Below the pieces are notes generated by a model, which saw nothing but the letters and a program-made list of their open reading frames with translations, was not told where the DNA came from and searched no databases. This document shows, piece after piece, positions 59,039 through 64,000 of a DNA stretch of 64,000 bases. Location: assembly GCF_032884065.1 (NCBI RefSeq), contig NC_088863.1, positions 62,193,512 to 62,257,511 on the forward strand, written 5' to 3'. Every line of letters begins with the position of its first letter. Within the stretch, counting starts at the first letter, position 1. The stretch is from Artemia franciscana. Taxonomy: Eukaryota > Arthropoda > Branchiopoda > Anostraca > Artemiidae. The position numbers and the translations under genes were made by a program.

Positions 59039-59279
59039 TAAGTTAGAGTTGCAAATTAGCCGAGTCAGTCGAGATTCGGATTCTGTCCTCAACGTTGTAT
59101 TATATGTATAAATAAACATTTTTATTACACTCTATGAGAGTTAGAGATACTAGATATCCTCCACCGGTCAAACCCTATACTTTAGGCCAACGCTACCGTA
59201 ATGTTCTAAAGAAGAGAATGCAGAGAGAGAAGAGGAGAAGAAGAGCCTTTACAAAGAAGTCAATTAACTAGAATTTTGC

Positions 59280-61900
59280 CTGAGCCCTCTTGTGACATTC
59301 TAGGACCCCTGGGTCAATCTATGATCTGGTTTCTAGAAAAAAAAAAATTAAAAAAATTCCACATTCTTGAAGATAGGATCTTGAAACTTTAACAGTAGGG
59401 TTTTTTGATAGTTTTTTGGAGCAATTCATAAATTATTAACTCAAGGTATTTCAGTTCTGACATACCAGGGACTGAATGATTTGCAAGGGAAACAATATTT
59501 CTCTTCATCATGTTGAAAGCTAGAAACTCGCACTTTTCAATGCTGTTAGTGACACTGTGACAATACAAGTCTATCCTGAAAAACGTCCAAGCCAGCTAGA
59601 AATCTTCTCTTCATAATATTTGCTTATGGCAAGATTTTTGATCCCATAAACTGACGTGTAATAAGAATTCCAATCATTCATAGTCGGAGAAGAACAAGGT
59701 GAGCTTCCATCCATTTGGATTATATTTTGCCATGGTGTCTTATTTCCAGTGAAATGTTGTGAAATAATACAGTATTTTTTCAGCTTAGCTTTATATTTTT
59801 GTTTAGTGCTCTGTTTCAACTCAAAAACATTCTCATATTTGGGTCTCCAGATGCTCAGCCACATATTTGTGCATTGCTTTGCGGTCTGAAGCTCAACAGA
59901 CTTGGACCATCTTGGTTCATCTTTGCCAATCTTTATATTCCTAGTAGGGACTGCTGTTGATTTGGACACTTCCATGTAATGAAAAATCTGATGGTAATAA
60001 GTGTAAAGATCAATCTTGGCAGATGTTTCAGGAGGACTGGAGCATAGTAAGTAGAATGGCACTTAATGCAAGAAAGAATAGAGCAGACAGAGGGCATATA
60101 CAAATCAGTGACACATTTTTTTCAATTCTTCTTATACACCCACCTTCATGTCTTTTGAATGTTAAGGTTTTGTGATGGCTGTAGATGAAAAGATAGTTTA
60201 ATATGATCACTAATTGGATCATCTGTGTAGACTGTGATGGGGAGACAAGGGAATGTGGTCAATATTTGATATACGTCCACTAGAATGGGTATATGTGAAA
60301 TCCAAGTACTCTGGCCAAATTTGAAAGAAAGGAGGTAGGCAATAATGTCAGAATGGAAATTGCCTTTAACTGGATTGCAGTTGAAATCGCCAGCCATAAC
60401 CCATTCACTCCCACTATGCTCAAGAGATTCCATATGTCACCAAAGTGCATCAAATGCTTAAGAAAAATTTGTCAGCAAGATAAAATTATTATAATTAGTA
60501 GGCATATATGCATTCATTAACTCAGTACCTACAGCAAAAACAGACAAGTTGCTGTTTATAATTGACAACTTTGCTGATAATTCTTTCTTGTGTATGTTAC
60601 AAGGCCCCCAGATGGACGCCTTGCCGTTAACTTAGCAGGCTGTATGAAAAGGTCATGCAACTTGGATCTATTTTAAGAAGTTTGCATTCAATCCAGAGAA
60701 CGTATGTTCCTGAATAAATAACACATTGTACAGTTGAAGGAGACCATCCAGAGCATTTTCTTGTTTGTAGCACCCGTTAATATTCAGTCTTAGAGCTTTT
60801 ATAGAACTATTCATGAGTAACTCTTATGTCTAAAAATTCTTATAGTCGCTGACATTTTCGGCTAGATTAGAGGTTTCCTTCAATACATGAAATGCATTTG
60901 ACAAGTCCCTGCTACTGGTGTGAGATCTGGAACATATATCACTTCTGGAACCACTTCTACAGTTTTTAATAAGGTGGTCCAAGCTTTGGCACCTAAAGCA
61001 TCTCCGTGGGACCTATTGTACTTGACCACTCGGAAAAAAGGATATCCCAATTCAATTCCACTAGAAATTGCCAAGTTCAATGACTGCCTATTCTTGAAGG
61101 TCAATTCGTCAGTTTTGGTTTGGGCAAAGCGTGAGGCTTCCTCTATGAGGTCCGGGTTGTGTACTGCCAACAAACTTGTACTGATGTCCATAGAAAACCT
61201 TGTATATCGCCAAGTTTTCTTTCTTCTCTAAGTTTACATTTGGTATTGTTTGGGATACCATTCGGTAATTTTGTAGAGAGAGCAGAAGGGGCCTCCTTGC
61301 AAAAAGCTTTAGCTTTAACTGTATCACTAAATTTGACTTATAGCTTGTCATTTCTTAAATACTTGACCCCTTGTATCCCATATTCAGATTTCAGATAAAT
61401 GGCTGCTGTCTGGACAAAGGTTCATACAAGGAGCGTCTTCTGTGATGACAGAGCAAGTTGGAGTCTCTTTTGTTGTAGGTATAGCACTGGCTGTTGATGG
61501 AAAAGCTGCCTGGTTGTACACCTGTAGTATACTGTTTTATCGCCGACATAGAGCTTTTGAGATCCAGAATTTCACAAAGTAAAATAGATAAATTTGTTTC
61601 TGGAATCTGTGCAACATTCGAAGTGTGAGAGATTACAAAGGTTGGAAGCTGATTTTGTTTCCTGTCACAGTCAGCTCGAATTTCCAATATTTCTGAGATT
61701 GCTGAATTTTTTCTTTGGCTTTTTGTAGCTAGAGATACTCGTGCAGGGAATGCTAGTTCAAGGAGTATCATTTTTGCTTCACCTAATGCAGCAATCTCGG
61801 AAAAGTCGAGTGTCATTTTTGACATCAAAGCTAAATCCAGCATTCTATTTGCCTGGAGGAAAATCAGAATAGGGTTTAAATGTAGAGCCATTAGAGTAAA
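59280..61900 (-). mobile_element. LINE with ORF1 and endonuclease, minus strand, partial reverse transcriptase
   Basis: Read from 61900 downward: an ORF1-like frame (61891-61391) with no clear domain, and its continuation (61191-60880) with ELGYPFFRVVKYNRSHGDAL. An endonuclease remnant (60433-60146) has SEWVMAGDFNCNPVKGN and DDPISDHIKLSFHL (GDFN and SDH blocks). The EN-RT linker (60062-59571) has KQCTNMWLSIWRPKYENVFE. A last piece near 59500-59560 has KCEFLAFN and LKYLELII, the RT KCEFL / FKYLG strand. Most of the RT is deleted. The clade is uncertain. Confidence 0.65.
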
Positions 61901-62455
61901 GGATACGATAATGGCATCAAAAGATCAGTCAAGGATAAAATATAAACGAAAAGAGAAACTTTAGTATGGTAGATGATTCTGGGGGTAAATAATGTGTGAA
62001 TGAGATATGGTGTCATTTCAAATTGTAATAAAATGCGAAATGCCTTAGATGAATATTAATTAACTACTGATATCTGCTATAAAACATGTAATAAAACCTG
62101 TGAGAAGTGCCGGTGCCCAAAAAGCCTTTCCTCTGCAGTTTAAGGATGAATGTCCGGCCGGTACCGATACAGCTCTTGGGTTTCTTCCCGCTCTCTTCTG
62201 CGCAGGCTGTCACAGAATTAGCGACAAAACGGATGATAGTTGAAGAGACTAAAATATCGTGCCTGTTAATGCTACCATATTATTACATTCAATCAAAGCT
62301 ACCCATAATTAGTCCATGATAATAAGGTCACTTTATATTTTAGTACATAGCAGAGTATTGTAAACTTCTGTCAATCAGTTTGTGGTAACGAATGAATCGC
62401 ATTTAAATGCTGATTTTGAATGTATAAGTTTTATGAAGTTTAGTTTTACCCATCA
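61901..62455. other. AT-rich stretch, nothing recognised
   Basis: No supported feature. The frame at 62107-62319 has no motif. Confidence 0.4.
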
Positions 62456-62459
62456 AAAG

Positions 62460-63960
62460 TTACGAGCATGAGAAAATTTGCCTTATTTGATAAAAAAGGG
62501 AAAATGCTTCCTAAAAGTCATAATCTTAACGGAAATCACACTATCAGATTCTACGTATCAGAACCCTACTGTAGAAGTTTCAAGCTCCTATCTACAAGAA
62601 TGTGTAATTTGTATTTTTTGCCAGAAGACAGATCACGGACGCGTGTTTATTTATTTGTTTGTTTTTTTCCCAGGTGTGGTCGTATCGACCCAGTGGTCCT
62701 AGAATGTCGCGACAGAGCTCATTTTAACGGAAATTAAAAGTTCTAGTGCCCTTTTTAAGTGACCAAAAAAATTGGAGGGCACCTATGCCCCTCCCACACA
62801 CATTTTCCTCCGAAGTCAGTGAATCAAAATTTTGAGATAGCCATTCTGTTCAGCTTAGTCAAAAACCTAAAAACTATGTCTTTGAGAACGACATAATCCT
62901 CCAAATTCCCCGGGGGAGGGGCTGCAAGTTTGAAAACCTTGACCATTGTTTACATATAGTAATGGTTATTGTGAACTGTTCAGATGTTTTCAGGGGGACT
63001 TTTTCGCGTTGGGGTGGGGATGGGTCGGGGAAGGGGGCTACGTGGAAGGATCTTTCCATGGAGTAATTTTTCATGAGGGAAGAGAATTTCCATGAAGGGG
63101 GCGCAGGATTTTCTAGCATCATTTAAAAAAATGAGCAAATAAATATTTTTTTTTCAAATGGAAGTAATGAGCAGCATTAAAACTTAAAACGAACATAAAA
63201 TATTACGTATATAAGGGGGTTTATCTTCTCCACAATACCGTGCTGTGTATGCTAAAGTATTTTTAGTAATTTCAACTATTTATTCTACGTTCTTTGTGAT
63301 TCAGGGGTCATTTATAAAGATTTAGGACAAAATACAAGCTTTAGTGTAAAGATCGAGGTATTGACGAGGGGGCAAACCCCCTCATGCACGCAAAAAACAC
63401 ACAAATATAGACCTTCGTAAACGTAAAGTTCGAAAACGTTCGTAAAAAAATCTAGTTGCATTTTTAAGTAGCCGAAAATTGGAGGGCAACTAGTCCTCCT
63501 CCCCTACCCTTTTTTTATATCAAAATCGTCCGATCAAAGCTATGAGAAAGCCATTTAGCAAAAAAAAAAAAAAAAAAAAAAAATCAATTTGTAAATTTCG
63601 TTTTATTTATTCATGTGCGGTGAGCCGAAATCAAAACATGAATAAATTCAAAACCTTCAGAAATTAAATAATTTTTTTTTTTTTAAACTGCAAGTAAAGA
63701 GCGACATTAAAGCTTAAAACGAACAGAAATTATTCCGTATATGAAAGGGGTTGTCCCCTCCTCAATGCCTCACTCTTTACGCTGAAGTTTTTGAATTGTT
63801 TTAAGAAGTAGAGTTGTGACAAAGAGTCAAACTTTAGCGTAAAGAGCGGAGCGTTGAGGAGGGGACAACCCCTTTCATATATGGAATAATTTCTCTTCAT
63901 TTTAAGTTTTCATGTCGCTCCTTACTTGCAGTTTAAAAAACTTGTTTTTTATTTAATAAT
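62460..63960. repeat. Dispersed hairpin repeat family, copy 3 (longest)
   Basis: This copy includes the left part seen only faintly elsewhere: AAATGCTTCCTAAAAGTCAT onward, CGTATCGACCCAGTGGTCCT at 62681-62700 and AATTAAAAGTTCTAGTGCCC at 62734. Then come a CCCCGGGGGAGGGGCTGCAA block (62910) and two hairpin modules (63190-63400 and 63700-63935). The last module has arms GCGACATTAAAGCTTAAAAC with ATTCCGTATATGAAAGGGG on the left and the complement on the right. No protein. I recall this family as abundant in brine shrimp DNA. Confidence 0.65.
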
Positions 63961-64000
63961 CACTAAATTTAGTAAAGTTCGAGGCACTGAATTAATACGA

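Larger units (their letters stand above)
54657..59253 (+). mobile_element. Gypsy-type LTR retrotransposon relic, internally deleted
   Basis: A fossil LTR element. The left LTR (54657-54792) and right LTR (56989-59253, including an inserted Helitron at 57102-59038) share TGTTTCTGTCAAATATTCAT and onward at their starts and TAATGTTCTAAA-AAGAGAAT to TTTACA at their ends. The left one lacks most of the middle. TGGTGGCAGCGG just inside the left LTR is a plausible primer-binding region. What remains inside is a short gag-like start and an integrase zinc-finger segment. Protease, reverse transcriptase and RNase H are missing. It cannot be autonomous. LTR similarity is high outside the deletion, so it is not very ancient. 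Confidence 0.75.

Noticed and set aside
62468-62737. 89-codon open frame as a host gene
   Set aside because: The sequence belongs to the dispersed hairpin repeat family, and the frame crosses repeat landmarks such as the CGTATCGACCCAGTGGTCCT block.
1-64000. CRISPR arrays, bacterial operons or phage features
   Set aside because: Spliceosomal introns, LINEs, Helitrons and a U2 copy show eukaryotic nuclear DNA. The tandem repeats lack spacer-repeat structure.

Overview
This is a eukaryotic, AT-rich, transposon-dense window. I read it as arthropod nuclear DNA, most likely a branchiopod crustacean of the Artemia (brine shrimp) type. Two things support this. The one host protein-coding gene I can reconstruct resembles insect and crustacean NDUFB10 (PDSW subunit of respiratory complex I). 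Several dispersed repeat families, such as the hairpin family at 5.7-6.5, 39.8-41.1 and 62.5-64.0 kb, are ones I remember from brine shrimp DNA. The species call rests on memory, not on a search.

Host gene. NDUFB10 lies on the minus strand from 42505 (ATG) to 18177 (stop). It has four coding exons: 42412-42505, 34185-34323, 27344-27480 and 18177-18292. All have GT/AG boundaries and compatible phases, and they join to 486 nt (161 codons plus stop). Its three introns (about 8.1, 6.7 and 9.1 kb) are filled with mobile elements. The 3' splice site of the last intron lies inside a five-copy, 33-bp tandem repeat. Each copy carries its own pyrimidine tract and CAG acceptor, and 33 is a multiple of three, so an upstream acceptor would add 11 residues per copy without a stop. 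This is the most interesting observation in the window.

Layout. 0-18 kb (downstream of the gene): LINE fragments (RTE-like endonuclease; two CR1-like pieces), two copies of a repeat array with subterminal inverted repeats, a palindrome-cored ~50-bp array, and unassigned AT-rich DNA. 18.2-42.5 kb: NDUFB10. Intron 3 holds a degraded LINE with ORF1, endonuclease and reverse transcriptase, and a short hAT-type element with an 8-bp target duplication. Intron 2 holds two adjacent Helitrons, one with a Pif1-like helicase and carrying a 509-bp palindromic insertion with a hammerhead-ribozyme-like core. Intron 1 holds a Penelope-like element interrupted by a small Helitron, hairpin repeats and a U2 snRNA pseudogene. 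43-50 kb: a 523-bp tandem duplication running into an RTE-like LINE, then a CR1-like LINE. 50.1-52.7 kb: a foldback-type element whose long inverted arms are built of ~44-bp subrepeats. 54.7-59.3 kb: a heavily deleted Gypsy-type LTR relic whose right LTR is split by a 1.9-kb Helitron. 59.3-61.9 kb: another LINE on the minus strand. 62.5-64 kb: another copy of the hairpin repeat family.

Nearly all open frames apart from the NDUFB10 exons and the transposon pieces look like chance frames in AT-rich DNA. Family names for transposons come from protein motifs and terminal structure read by eye, and boundaries are approximate unless a terminal motif is given.
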